Shown piece after piece: positions 6,993 to 17,260 of a DNA stretch of 64,000 nucleotides. The position numbers were made by a program, and so were the translations under genes. The notes below the pieces were generated by a model. It worked only from the letters and a program-made list of their open reading frames with translations, searched no databases and was not told the DNA's origin. This DNA is from Lysinibacillus fusiformis (GTDB taxonomy: Bacteria; Bacillota; Bacilli; Bacillales_A; Planococcaceae), in the NCBI RefSeq assembly GCF_003049525.1, contig NZ_PYWL01000008.1, positions 1 to 64,000 of the forward strand, in the 5' to 3' direction. The first letter of the stretch is position 1, and every line of letters starts with the position of its first letter.

Positions 6993-8381
6993 CTAACATT
7001 TATTTGTTTTCTGTGCTTGTAACATTTTCTTTTGTTTTAAAACATCTCTATTCTCTCTTTTATCCTTTAATGTCTCCACTCCCTCTTCTTTATATCTTTC
7101 TCTTAATTTATACCGTCGAAGATTTGTAGGTACTAAGCTTTTCGAAGGTTCAGTCTCTAAAAGCTTTGAAACGCCTGTTGAGTCATATGATTTTAAATCA
7201 TAAACTTCAGAAAAATAACTATCGGCTGTACCTGATTCATAGTGCTTTATCTCTGGATAAGAAGAAATAACGCCTTCATAATTTCTTAAAACTACTTTCT
7301 CAGGACTCTGGGAAAGTATATAATTTGGCTGTAACGCTATCTTCCCACCTCCGTTTGGTGCATCTACCACGAATGTGGGCACAGCATAACCAGAAGTATG
7401 TCCTCTTAAAGATTCAATTATTTCCAATCCTTTAGAAATAGGCGCTCTAAAATGGCTAATCCCCTCAGACAGGTCACACTGATAAATATAGTATGGTCTA
7501 ACTCTGATTTTCACTAAATCATGTACTAATTTTTTCATTATTGGCACACTATCATTTATCCCTGTCAGAATAACAGACTGGTTCCCCACTGGAACCCCCG
7601 CATTGACTAACTTCTCGCAGGCTTCTTTCGCCTCATCAGTTAACTCGATCGACGTATTAAAGTGTGTATTTAGCCATACAGGATGATATTTTTTTAGAAT
7701 CGAACACAACTCAGTCGTTATTCTTTGAGGAAATACGACTGGTGCTCTAGTACCAATCCGAATTATTTCAACATGCGGTATATCTCTTAAACTGCTTAAA
7801 ATATATTCAAGAATTTTATCGTTAATTAATAAAGCATCTCCGCCAGACAATAAAACGTCTCTAATTTCTTCATTATTCCTAATATAATCAATAGCTCTAT
7901 CAAGCTGCTTTTTAGGTACTGCCATCCCCACCTGCCCAGAAAATCTTCTTCTTGTACAATATCGACAATACATGGAGCATTGGTTGGTAACTAGGAACAA
8001 TACTCTATCAGGATACCTATGAGTTATACCTGGTACAGGGGAATCTTCATCTTCATCCAATGGATCCTCTAGATCATAATGACTCTTCATAATTTCAGCA
8101 GATAATGGCACTGACTGCATACGTATTGGACATCGTACATCATCAGGATTCATTAAAGATGCATAATAAGGAGTTATATTTAAAGGAATCGTTTGTAGAG
8201 AAATTTTGACTCCTTCTTCTTCTTCCTCAGTTAAGTTTACAACTTTCTTTAAATCATCTAAAGTTTTAATAGTGTTCGTTAATTGCCAATGCCAATCATC
8301 CCATTGCTCTTTGGTAATATCTTTCCAAAGTTCAATTTCCCTATAATGTCTTCTTTCACCTGGTTTAAGTTTAGTTTGCAT
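6993..8381 (-). CDS. kamA: Lysine 2,3-aminomutase
   Basis: 462 residues, a radical-SAM, PLP-dependent aminomutase converting L-lysine to beta-lysine. The cluster-binding motif CSMYCRYC is present. The PLP lysine lies in APNGGGK. Two aspartates that bind the side-chain amine of lysine in the clostridial enzyme are kept (YQCDLSEG and FVVDAPNG), which argues for lysine and against glutamate. Long stretches match clostridial KamA (SPVPGITHRYPDRVL, HPVWLNTHFN, RPYYIYQCDLS). The basic C-terminal tail differs from the clostridial enzyme. The start has a strong site (AAAGGAGGGG) and overlaps the thioesterase gene by 11 bases. Its place inside the NRPS operon implies it supplies beta-lysine as a building block, probably to the neighbouring C-A-PCP module. 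Confidence 0.93.
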   Translation of the reverse strand: MQTKLKPGERRHYREIELWKDITKEQWDDWHWQLTNTIKTLDDLKKVVNLTEEEEEGVKISLQTIPLNITPYYASLMNPDDVRCPIRMQSVPLSAEIMKSHYDLEDPLDEDEDSPVPGITHRYPDRVLFLVTNQCSMYCRYCTRRRFSGQVGMAVPKKQLDRAIDYIRNNEEIRDVLLSGGDALLINDKILEYILSSLRDIPHVEIIRIGTRAPVVFPQRITTELCSILKKYHPVWLNTHFNTSIELTDEAKEACEKLVNAGVPVGNQSVILTGINDSVPIMKKLVHDLVKIRVRPYYIYQCDLSEGISHFRAPISKGLEIIESLRGHTSGYAVPTFVVDAPNGGGKIALQPNYILSQSPEKVVLRNYEGVISSYPEIKHYESGTADSYFSEVYDLKSYDSTGVSKLLETEPSKSLVPTNLRRYKLRERYKEEGVETLKDKRENRDVLKQKKMLQAQKTNKC

Positions 8382-9165
8382 GAATCACCCCTCCTTTGAT
8401 GTTGGTATAAATATTCATGAGTTCCTGTCTCAATTCTTTAGCAGGCTCCTCATTCTCACTCAAGTAAAAATGACCACCATTAAAATACCTACACTTATAG
8501 TCATTGAGCGCCATTTTCTCCCACAGTTTAACTTCCCCATCAGGAACTGCTGAATCTTGTGTACCTAACCAAAGTTCCATTGGATAGTTGACCAATGCTT
8601 TATCATCGAATTTAAATGTATCAAGCAAATGAAAATCTCTGCCTGTAACATCCACTATTGAATTGAATAGTCTCGAGTCAGACTCAAGCTCATTTGGCAC
8701 TCCACCTAGCCTTCTAATATCTGCTATAATACTTTCCCTCGTTCGCCTCGTAAACGGAGCTTCAGGATACGTCGCATGATTAGCTACAGTTATGGGGGAC
8801 CTAGCAGCTGAAATAATTAATTTTTTAATATATTGACTTTTCTCATCCAGTAAACTTGATAAAGCATAGACAAATAGTCCTCCCAAACTATGACCAAATA
8901 AAACAGCTGGGCGATCAATATAATGAAATACCGTTTTAAATAGATATTCTTTTGCCTCACAAAATGTTGATAGGAAGGGTAAATCATTTGTCATTCCTCT
9001 ACCAGGTAATTCAAACAAACATACTTCTACATCTTCAGGTAAATCTCTCACTAAAGGAACCATTGAAAGTGCTGAACCTCCAGCATGATGAAAACATAGC
9101 AATTTTAATTTTGCATGTGGACTTGGGTTATATACTAAATATCCTTTTTCTTGTTTCATCTTCAC
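8371..9165 (-). CDS. Stand-alone thioesterase (type II, GrsT-like)
   Basis: 264 residues, alpha/beta hydrolase of the GrsT/SrfAD family: KLLCFHHAGGSA near the start, nucleophile elbow GHSLGG, FTRRTRESIIADIRRLGG lid region, acid around LGTQDSAVPDGE and catalytic His in FNGGHFYL. Such enzymes clear mis-primed or stalled acyl groups from carrier proteins. No NRPS protein in this window ends in a thioesterase domain, so this enzyme may also release the finished chain (inference). The start is GTG (9165), overlapping the NRPS stop as GTGA; an ATG two codons on is the alternative. Confidence 0.88.
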   Translation of the reverse strand: MKMKQEKGYLVYNPSPHAKLKLLCFHHAGGSALSMVPLVRDLPEDVEVCLFELPGRGMTNDLPFLSTFCEAKEYLFKTVFHYIDRPAVLFGHSLGGLFVYALSSLLDEKSQYIKKLIISAARSPITVANHATYPEAPFTRRTRESIIADIRRLGGVPNELESDSRLFNSIVDVTGRDFHLLDTFKFDDKALVNYPMELWLGTQDSAVPDGEVKLWEKMALNDYKCRYFNGGHFYLSENEEPAKELRQELMNIYTNIKGGVIHAN

Positions 9166-12100
9166 AATCTATGACCACCTATTATTTTCATAGCTTCCTC
9201 TACTGTAAGCTCGCCTTGTTTCACTTTTTCAAGTACTTCAATTTTGCTGTAAGATGGAATAGTACTTTCTGCAATAGGCTCTGCCTCTTTTCTAGCTGTA
9301 ATTTCTTCTACAAACCGATTGATAGTTGGATATCGGAAAAGATCACCAACTACAAACTCATATGAAGGTAACACTTTTCGAAGTAAGTTATATAATTTCA
9401 GTACAATTAAAGAGTGGCCACCTTGATCGAATAGACTCCGATTCAACTGTACTTTTTTTCCTAAAACTACTTCCCATGTCTCTCTTACCATATCAACCAT
9501 ATCGCCTGACATTGAGATAGTCGACGTAGCGGTTAATTGATTCAGTAATTCTTCAGCTTGTTTCCTTAGCGACACTCTATCAATCTTGCCATTCGTATTG
9601 CGAGGTAGCTTTTCTAATGGAACGATTACATTCGGAATAGCAAAATCCGGAAGTATCTTAGAAATCCTACTATTAATTGTCTCAATACTTTGGTCTGTCC
9701 CACTGATAAAGGCAATTAAAGTATTTTCACCGTTATTACTTGGAAGACAGCTAACAAAGCATTCCATACCAGGTTGAAGTGATAATAACGCGTTCTCTAC
9801 TTCTCCTAATTCTAATCGATAGCCTCGAATTTTTACTTGCTGATCACTGCGTCCATAAAATTCTATCACTCCATTAGCATTTAATCTTACTAGATCACCT
9901 GTCCGGAAGTAGCTAACACCATCCAGAGTATAACAAGTGGAGGTAACTAAACCCTCCTCGGTTACATAGCCTTTTGTTATTTGTTTCCCTCCAATGTGTA
10001 ATTCACCTATCATGCCAGGAGCTACAGAATTACCTGTTTTATCAACAATTCTCAGCATTGTTCCCGGTAATGGTTTACCTATTGGACAAAGTCCTGAGTT
10101 AGAACTATCCTGATTGTTATTACACATATAAACTAGAGACTCAATTGTACATTCACTTAGACCATAACCATTATAAAAATTGACGCCTTCCCAAAGCATG
10201 TCACATATTTCATTCTTTTCTTCAAGTCTGAACGTATCAGCACCTACTACGATTGTTTTTAAATCTTTTAAGACCCTATTTTCTTCATTTAAAAAGTGGA
10301 TAAATTCCCTTACTAAAACAGGTGTTGACTCTAAAAATGAAACATTATATTTAGCTGCCATTTCTGCTAAATAGGCCATATCAATTCTTTTTTCTTCCTC
10401 GCAAACAAACAAATATCCATTCGTTGACCATGCCTTCAGCAAATCACCTAAAAAAACATCCGATGTCCAACTCCCTAGTTGAAGAACATACTGTTCACTA
10501 TCAAGGTGATAAAATTGTTTCCAGCTTTGTATGATTTGTGACAACCCTTCTGCTTTTAATGAAACAATTTTAGGTTCTCCTGTACTACCAGAAGTAGAAA
10601 TATAATAAGCCACATCTCCCGAGTTAAACTTGTAGGCCTCACTTATTATTTCTTTCTCATCCGTACTACGTTCAATAATCGTTGGAATGTTATCTAGGAA
10701 TAATAATGTTTTAGGCTGCAATATCTCTAATATACGTTTAGTTCTTGCTTCAGGTATACTCGTATCAATAGCACACCATGCAGCGCCTATTGTCCAAGCA
10801 GCAAAAATACCGATTGCTGTTTCAATACCTTTTTTTCCTACCAATGCAACAGTATCCCCACTCTGTACCCCTTCTTTGAGTAGTTCATTAGCCACAATAT
10901 TGATATATCTTTTCACATCTTGATAACTTAAATTTCTTTGTCCATCTGAAATGGCTAAAGAATCTTCCCTGTAGTCTCCTAAAATAGATTGAATCGAAAA
11001 ATTTTCAGACGTTGCAGAAACAGCTGTTGTTAAAACATTTTTTAAATATAGCTCTTCGATTTGTGTTAAGTTAATATTTTTAACCAACATATTATTATAG
11101 TTATCTATATTTTCAAATATATACTCAAGAGAATCTAGAAGTCTCAGAAGCTCTGTTTGCTCATAACGTTGTTGATCCCAACCTAATCGTAAGCATATGG
11201 AGCCTTGTGTAATATCAAATGTTACTGATAAAGGATCAGAGCTTGTTCCATACTGGTGAACCAAATCACCATTCTTTTTATTATTTAAGCTTCCCTTGAA
11301 ATTTTGGAAAATGACAGAGGTTTTAAAGATTTCTGTATTTCCAGATACACCACCAAGCTGTAATAATTTAGAATACGGAATTCCGCTATTTTCAGATACA
11401 TCTTGCAGATGATCCATTGTCTGGAGGCATACTTCTTTTAATGTTAGTTCATCTTCTATACCTATTTTGACTGGTAATGTGTTTATGAGCATCCCATTCA
11501 TATCACTCGACTCTATTAATTGATACGGTCTTAATGCAAAAGTCGAACCTACGTATAGCTTATTCGTATGTTGATATCGATTAATTAACACGCCCCATAT
11601 TGTTAAAGCGATGCTTGAAGTAGTCACTCTGTTCTTAATGCTATAGGCATGAAGATTTTCTGCCGCTCTCTTACTTAACTCTTTATCCAAATACTTAAAT
11701 AATGGTTTTTGACCCATATGTTGTGATTTTTCTATCGCTAATGTTTCTGCTTCAGCTAAATCACTTAACACATTTCCCCAATATTTTTCCAGCCCTTTTT
11801 GATACATTGGATCATTAATATAATGTAAATATGGTTCGATATCTGGACGAATTGCTAATGAAGTGACATCCTTATTTAAAAGCTTAAAGAAATCTTCAAG
11901 TGTCTGAGCAATTGACCAACCATCCATAATAATATGATGATGCACCCATACTAATAGATTTTTAGAAGGTTTCCAGTTTTGAATAAGGTAAAATTGTTGT
12001 GTCTTATTTAGCAACGTTCGCTGTAGCCTACCAATCTCACTTTTAAACCAATTCTCTATATTCATAAATTCATCTTGAATCCATAAATAATTAACCTCTA

Positions 12101-12359
12101 ATACATTAATTTCTTCTACATTGCTTTGAATAATTTGAATTGGTTCTATCTCTTGCTCCCACTCGAATTTTGTTCTTAATGCTGGATTGGCTCTGGCAGT
12201 ATTTAACCAAGCTTCTTGAATCTCTTTGAATGTAAATGAGTTAGGAATTTCATAAGACAGAATTTGCCAATACGCTTCTGACGCTGGGTCTTTTAATGTT
12301 TCCATTAACATAACCAATTGCAATGGTGTTAACGGGAGTTTTTTTTCATTTTGTACCAT
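9162..12359 (-). CDS. NRPS module C-A-PCP (basic residue, probably beta-lysine)
   Basis: 1065 residues. Condensation domain about 1-430 with HHIIMDG (H141, H142, D146); adenylation domain about 450-955 with TSGSTGEPK, an unusual A5 GYGLSECT in place of YGPTE, and NGKIDR; carrier protein with the serine in DQGGHSLIVL. Specificity residues picked by alignment to GrsA in my head read D-V-G-E-V-G-G-I-E-K, close to the ornithine-type code DVGEIGSIDK. With kamA in the same operon, beta-lysine is the best guess. A short tail (VLEKVKQGELTVEEAMKII) resembles docking-type helices. There is no thioesterase domain although this looks like the last module; the stand-alone thioesterase follows directly. 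The start has AAGGAGG. Confidence 0.9.
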   Translation of the reverse strand: MVQNEKKLPLTPLQLVMLMETLKDPASEAYWQILSYEIPNSFTFKEIQEAWLNTARANPALRTKFEWEQEIEPIQIIQSNVEEINVLEVNYLWIQDEFMNIENWFKSEIGRLQRTLLNKTQQFYLIQNWKPSKNLLVWVHHHIIMDGWSIAQTLEDFFKLLNKDVTSLAIRPDIEPYLHYINDPMYQKGLEKYWGNVLSDLAEAETLAIEKSQHMGQKPLFKYLDKELSKRAAENLHAYSIKNRVTTSSIALTIWGVLINRYQHTNKLYVGSTFALRPYQLIESSDMNGMLINTLPVKIGIEDELTLKEVCLQTMDHLQDVSENSGIPYSKLLQLGGVSGNTEIFKTSVIFQNFKGSLNNKKNGDLVHQYGTSSDPLSVTFDITQGSICLRLGWDQQRYEQTELLRLLDSLEYIFENIDNYNNMLVKNINLTQIEELYLKNVLTTAVSATSENFSIQSILGDYREDSLAISDGQRNLSYQDVKRYINIVANELLKEGVQSGDTVALVGKKGIETAIGIFAAWTIGAAWCAIDTSIPEARTKRILEILQPKTLLFLDNIPTIIERSTDEKEIISEAYKFNSGDVAYYISTSGSTGEPKIVSLKAEGLSQIIQSWKQFYHLDSEQYVLQLGSWTSDVFLGDLLKAWSTNGYLFVCEEEKRIDMAYLAEMAAKYNVSFLESTPVLVREFIHFLNEENRVLKDLKTIVVGADTFRLEEKNEICDMLWEGVNFYNGYGLSECTIESLVYMCNNNQDSSNSGLCPIGKPLPGTMLRIVDKTGNSVAPGMIGELHIGGKQITKGYVTEEGLVTSTCYTLDGVSYFRTGDLVRLNANGVIEFYGRSDQQVKIRGYRLELGEVENALLSLQPGMECFVSCLPSNNGENTLIAFISGTDQSIETINSRISKILPDFAIPNVIVPLEKLPRNTNGKIDRVSLRKQAEELLNQLTATSTISMSGDMVDMVRETWEVVLGKKVQLNRSLFDQGGHSLIVLKLYNLLRKVLPSYEFVVGDLFRYPTINRFVEEITARKEAEPIAESTIPSYSKIEVLEKVKQGELTVEEAMKIIGGHRL

Positions 12360-12381
12360 TCTATGCTAACCTCCTTCCACA

Positions 12382-15300
12382 TTATTTAAGTATGAGAGAC
12401 ATCTCTGATACCGTAGGGTGCTTCAAAAAGTCTTTCGGAGTAATGTCAATACCATTGGTACGCAATTTAGATACTATTTGAAGTGATTTAATGGAATCTC
12501 CACCGATTTCAAAAAAGTTATCATCGATACCTATTTCGTTAACCTTTAGCACTTCAGCCCAAACCTCTACAATTGATTTTTCCAGTTCGGTCGTTGGCTC
12601 CCTAAATGTATTTTGAGCACCGTCTGCAAGGTATTGTGAAGCTTCTAAGCTAAGTAGTTTTCTGTCTCTTTTTCCGCTAGATGTTAATGGTAATTTTTCT
12701 AACTCAACGAACATCGATGGGATATACGTTACTGGTAAGTCTTTAGAAACAGCTTTTTTCAAATCATTTCTGCTTAGACTATCTTTCACATTTAAAGTGT
12801 AGAAGCAGACTAAGCATGGTTTGTTATTTTGATCATGCCCTAATACGACTGCTGCATCGTTAACTTGTGATTGCTGTATAACACAAGCTTCAATTTCTTC
12901 TATCTCAATCCTTACACCATTTACCTTAACTTGTGAATCTTTCCTACCTAGAAAATCTAAACTGCCATTCGCTGAAATTTTTACCAAATCACCAGACTTG
13001 TAAAAGGTTTTTCCATTTCGCTTTACAAAAACTTTGTCCGTTTCGATTTCATTCTTGAAATAACCTTTTGCTAAAGAAGGTCCTCCAATCATTAATTCAC
13101 CTGGAAAACCTTTTGGAACTGGTAGCCCGGCTTCATCGACCACTTCCATTTCTACATACGGTAATGGAAAACCAATATTATAATGATCTTTTGTTACCTG
13201 TTGAACCGTAACTTCAATCCCTGCCTCAGTTGGACCATATAAATTGAATGCTTCGACTTGTGGTAACAACTCATTTATTTTTTTAGCTAATGGAGCTGGT
13301 AGTGCTTCCCCACTTAAATGAAGATACTTTAATGGCAATTTGTAATCTTTTTGAGAGTCCATTTCATTAAGCATTAATTGCAACACAGAAGGGACAAAAT
13401 GACACAAATCAATTGACTCATCACAAATAAATTTCAGTAAACCTAAAGGATCACGATGCAAGTCTTTAGGAGCAACAATTAACGTAGCACCTGTACAAAG
13501 GGTATAAAATATTTCCCAAACAGATACATCAAATGTATATGGCGTTTTAAATAACGTTTTATTACCAGGTTTAAGCTTATTTTGTTTTTTTTGCCATTCG
13601 ATGCGTAAAGAAGCCCCTAAATGTGGACATACTACACCTTTCGGCTCACCCGTCGAGCCAGAAGTAAACATAAGATATGCTGGATCATCGACAGAGATAG
13701 GTCCCATTACTTTTACATTATTTTTAACTATATTTTTTTCTAGAGTATTTACAATTTCCCATTCTCCATATGGTATTTCATCTATTGTATTTACCATTAA
13801 AACCTTTGGATTTAATCGCTCTAATAATTTCTGTGTTCTTGCTATAGGATGCTCCGTATCTAAAGGAACATATACTGCGCCTGCTTTCAGAACACCTAGT
13901 ATTACTGCAATGGCATCTATTCCTCTGTCCATATACATAGGCACGTAATCGCCTTTTTCAATACCCATTGATAGCAGTAATGAAGAATATTTTTCTGCTT
14001 CTTGATTGAGTTGTTCATATGTTAATGCTCTATCCAGCTCTTGAATGGCAATATAATCCTTATATTTTTTCGCTGCCTCTTCAAATTGACAGTGGAGTGG
14101 CTTAGCCTTTTGTAATAGTTCCCCATTATCATTGGAGGATATAATGGAACCTTTAGTAAATGCAGTACCCCATAATTGATCTGGTTCATTTATTAATGAG
14201 GCAAGTAAACTCAAATAATTCTTCGCCAACAATTGAATCTCTACTTCTGTAAAATGGGCAAATGAATATTCTATATGTCCTTTTACTTCTCCATTTTCCA
14301 CATTGAAGAAACAACTTAAAGGGAATCTTGATCCACCAGTATCTTGCTCGATAAAGCTTGTGTTGATATTCTTTAAATCCATTTCAAGATTCACTTTAAG
14401 ACTGAATGTATTATTTACTACATCAAGATACTCTCTTTTATCAATGTTAGCCGCAATGTCAACAATTGAGAAATCTCCATGAGCAATATTTTCATGAACA
14501 GTGTTACTAATTTCAAGCAGGAGCTCTTTAAAAGAGGCCTTTTTATTTAATGAAAGCGTTAAAGGAACTAAATTAACAAACATTCCAACATCATTTAAAC
14601 TTTCATTTGTTCTGCCATGATAAGGAATTCCTATCGTTATTGTATCTTGCATGCAATATTTTGCTAAATTTAGTGCCCAAGCAGTTAGTAATATTGTAAA
14701 CTGACTCAATTTCATTTCCTGTGAAAATTGATCAATTTTTTTACCTAGCCCTTTATGGCTTTCAATCTCTAAAATCTTTCCAATTCTTATATATTCTTCG
14801 GATTTCTCTTGAATAGGTAGTTGAGCAAGTTTAAATGCCTTAGATTGCTCAAACCAAAAATCCTTCAAATTTTGATCCTGTGATTTTTTAACCAATTTAT
14901 TGATATTCTTATATAAATTTTCAGAACTACTTGATTTTATGTCATCTATAGTAATTTCCTCATTATAAACTTTAGCTATATTTTGCAGTATATTTTTTAA
15001 AGATAAGCCATCACATACAATATGATGAGATACAAGTACAAAAACAGCTCCTGCATTCTCTGTATGAATGATTGCCCCTCTAAACAATAAATCGCTCTCT
15101 AACTGGAAAGGTTGATTATAAATTGTCTTTGCAAGTGTGCGCGCCTCCTCCATATTTTTCACCTGTAAGATTTGTATGTGATGATCCAGATGCTCTACTA
15201 TTTCATCTATATTTCTAATTTTTTGTTCAATTCCATAGGAGGTATTTTCTCTAAAATTCACAAAAAAGGCGGCATTTTTCTTTATGATATTGACAAAGGC

Positions 15301-17238
15301 ACTATAAAACTTATGTTCATCAAAAAGACCGTTAATCTGAAAAGTAGCGCCTACATTATAAAATGGATTTCCTTCATTTGTTTTCCACAAATACCAAAGA
15401 CCTTTCTGCATACTCGTTGCAGGAAACCACTCGTTTTGATTAAACATAGTAGGTTCATTATTTGATGATAAGGCTGGTAAAGTAGAAAGAATATCCAATA
15501 AATTACATGGTTTTCTCTGCTGCTGTACTTGCCATGGTAAACAATCAACATTAAATGCTTTTGAAACATTCATAGCAATTTGTGCTGCGTCTAAGGAATT
15601 TCCTCCAACTTCAAATAAATCTGTTTGTGATGAGCATTTTAAGTTTAAGGTTGAAGAAAAAATATCAATAATCTTTTGCAAAGATTCACTTATATTCGAT
15701 GAAGATTCAAGTAATTGTTTACTATTGAAATATTCTATATGCTGTTTGTTCAACAATTCACGATCTATTTTCCCGTTTCTAGTCAACGGTAAATGTTTAT
15801 GAAAAATAAGTTGAACGGGTATCATATTTTTAGGCAGCTTCTCTTTCAAATAGCTAAATAGTTCAAGTTCTGAAATCGATGATTCCTCTTCTAAGACAAT
15901 GGATGCTGTCAATAGCGTATTTGAAGCTATATGTAATGGTAGTGCTATAGCTTGACTTACTCTATTATGTTTTTGAAGAGTACTTTCAATATCCCCTAAT
16001 TCAATTCTCACTCCATTAATGCTTAATTGAAAATCTTCTCTACCATGGAAATTAAAATTCCCTTGAACATCTCTACTTACGACATCTCCAGTGTTGTAGA
16101 CTCTTACATTTTCACCGTCAATTTCTAACTGTTTAAATTTTTCATTTGTCTCATGCGGCAAATTAATATACTCTCGCGCTAATCCATCACCAGATATCCA
16201 TAGTGTTCCTCTTCTATCTACCTCATGAATGATTTGTAAATTTCGATCTAAAATAAAACACTTTACATAAGGTAAAGCGGAACCAATATGAGGTAGCTTT
16301 TTCACCTTGCCATCTGCTCTCTCTACAATCCCAGAAGTACTTACAACAGTCCCTTCACTTGGTCCATAATTGTTAACCACATGAAAAGGTAAATCTTTTG
16401 AAGGGTATTTTGTTAGTTTATCTCCCCCTACTAAAAGATATTTTAAAGCTACGTGACTATTATCCCAGTCCAGTTCCATTAGTCGCTCAGCAATAGGGGT
16501 AGATACAAATGAATGCGTTACTTGGTGCTTTATCCAAGTATTTTTTAGAAGCTCTGGATTAAGTCTTTCATCTATTGTCGTCATATATATAGACGCTCTG
16601 GAAGCTATTGCACCCCAAATCTCCCAAATGGAAGCGTCAAATCCAGGTGAAGAGGTTAAAGATACTATTGAATCTTTTGTCACATCAAACGTTTTTGTAT
16701 GCCAATCGATTAAGCGATTTAAAGAATTCCATTCAACGACTACACCCTTAGGTTTGCCTGTAGTACCTGATGTAAAAACAATATAAGCAGCTGATTTCAA
16801 AGAAAAATGAATATTTATGTTAATATCCTTATGATCCAGATTAAAATGCTGAAGAACATCATCAAGCTTAAAAGTGATCTGATCTTGAAAAGCATTTGCC
16901 TTATAAATATCTGGATGGGTAATGATTATGCTAGGTTTGATATCGTCAATGATGTTGTCGATTCTGTCCCTTGGTGTTTCTGGATCAATACAAACAATAA
17001 CCCCACCAGCAATAAATGTTGATAAATGTGCAACAAGAAGAGCAGGTGACCTCCTAAGAACAATCAAAACCTTTTGTTCACAGCCCGGTTTAATCCCCTT
17101 CTCTTGCATAGCGGTTGCTAATTTAAACGATTTATGAGTCAATTGTTTTAAACTGTATTTTTTTTGATTGAACCATAAGCTTTGTCCGTCATAGTAATCA
17201 ATTTCTTCACTAAAAAAACTTTCATAGAAATTTGACAT
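12382..17238 (-). CDS. NRPS A-PCP-C-A-PCP (initiation plus one extension module)
   Basis: 1618 residues from the ATG at 17238 (GGGGT 6-7 bases upstream; a TTG at 17259 is less likely). It begins directly with an adenylation domain, so it can start a chain: TSGTTGKPKG, FDASIWE, NNYGPSE, NGKIDR, then carrier serine in VGGNSLDA. Next a condensation domain with HHIVCDG, a second adenylation domain (TSGSTGEPKG, FDVSVWE, YGPTEAGIE, SGKRDR) and a carrier serine in IGGDSIKS; the protein ends right after it. Specificity residues by eye: first D-A-W-V-L-G-N-V-V-K, near the Leu code DAWFLGNVVK; second D-V-W-H-H-S-L-I-E-K, near the Ser code DVWHLSLIDK. Both are predictions. It would hand its dipeptide to a KS or C domain on another protein. 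Confidence 0.9.
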   Translation of the reverse strand: MSNFYESFFSEEIDYYDGQSLWFNQKKYSLKQLTHKSFKLATAMQEKGIKPGCEQKVLIVLRRSPALLVAHLSTFIAGGVIVCIDPETPRDRIDNIIDDIKPSIIITHPDIYKANAFQDQITFKLDDVLQHFNLDHKDININIHFSLKSAAYIVFTSGTTGKPKGVVVEWNSLNRLIDWHTKTFDVTKDSIVSLTSSPGFDASIWEIWGAIASRASIYMTTIDERLNPELLKNTWIKHQVTHSFVSTPIAERLMELDWDNSHVALKYLLVGGDKLTKYPSKDLPFHVVNNYGPSEGTVVSTSGIVERADGKVKKLPHIGSALPYVKCFILDRNLQIIHEVDRRGTLWISGDGLAREYINLPHETNEKFKQLEIDGENVRVYNTGDVVSRDVQGNFNFHGREDFQLSINGVRIELGDIESTLQKHNRVSQAIALPLHIASNTLLTASIVLEEESSISELELFSYLKEKLPKNMIPVQLIFHKHLPLTRNGKIDRELLNKQHIEYFNSKQLLESSSNISESLQKIIDIFSSTLNLKCSSQTDLFEVGGNSLDAAQIAMNVSKAFNVDCLPWQVQQQRKPCNLLDILSTLPALSSNNEPTMFNQNEWFPATSMQKGLWYLWKTNEGNPFYNVGATFQINGLFDEHKFYSAFVNIIKKNAAFFVNFRENTSYGIEQKIRNIDEIVEHLDHHIQILQVKNMEEARTLAKTIYNQPFQLESDLLFRGAIIHTENAGAVFVLVSHHIVCDGLSLKNILQNIAKVYNEEITIDDIKSSSSENLYKNINKLVKKSQDQNLKDFWFEQSKAFKLAQLPIQEKSEEYIRIGKILEIESHKGLGKKIDQFSQEMKLSQFTILLTAWALNLAKYCMQDTITIGIPYHGRTNESLNDVGMFVNLVPLTLSLNKKASFKELLLEISNTVHENIAHGDFSIVDIAANIDKREYLDVVNNTFSLKVNLEMDLKNINTSFIEQDTGGSRFPLSCFFNVENGEVKGHIEYSFAHFTEVEIQLLAKNYLSLLASLINEPDQLWGTAFTKGSIISSNDNGELLQKAKPLHCQFEEAAKKYKDYIAIQELDRALTYEQLNQEAEKYSSLLLSMGIEKGDYVPMYMDRGIDAIAVILGVLKAGAVYVPLDTEHPIARTQKLLERLNPKVLMVNTIDEIPYGEWEIVNTLEKNIVKNNVKVMGPISVDDPAYLMFTSGSTGEPKGVVCPHLGASLRIEWQKKQNKLKPGNKTLFKTPYTFDVSVWEIFYTLCTGATLIVAPKDLHRDPLGLLKFICDESIDLCHFVPSVLQLMLNEMDSQKDYKLPLKYLHLSGEALPAPLAKKINELLPQVEAFNLYGPTEAGIEVTVQQVTKDHYNIGFPLPYVEMEVVDEAGLPVPKGFPGELMIGGPSLAKGYFKNEIETDKVFVKRNGKTFYKSGDLVKISANGSLDFLGRKDSQVKVNGVRIEIEEIEACVIQQSQVNDAAVVLGHDQNNKPCLVCFYTLNVKDSLSRNDLKKAVSKDLPVTYIPSMFVELEKLPLTSSGKRDRKLLSLEASQYLADGAQNTFREPTTELEKSIVEVWAEVLKVNEIGIDDNFFEIGGDSIKSLQIVSKLRTNGIDITPKDFLKHPTVSEMSLILK

Positions 17239-17260
17239 TCTATTACCCCAATCTAACAAA

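Noticed and set aside
6993..8381. Glutamate 2,3-aminomutase instead of lysine 2,3-aminomutase
   Set aside because: Both aspartates known to hold the lysine side-chain amine are conserved, which glutamate enzymes lack.
13601..13948. Plus-strand open frames opposite the NRPS genes
   Set aside because: They are antisense shadows of adenylation-domain sequence, without ribosome sites or known families; likewise others opposite the megasynthases.
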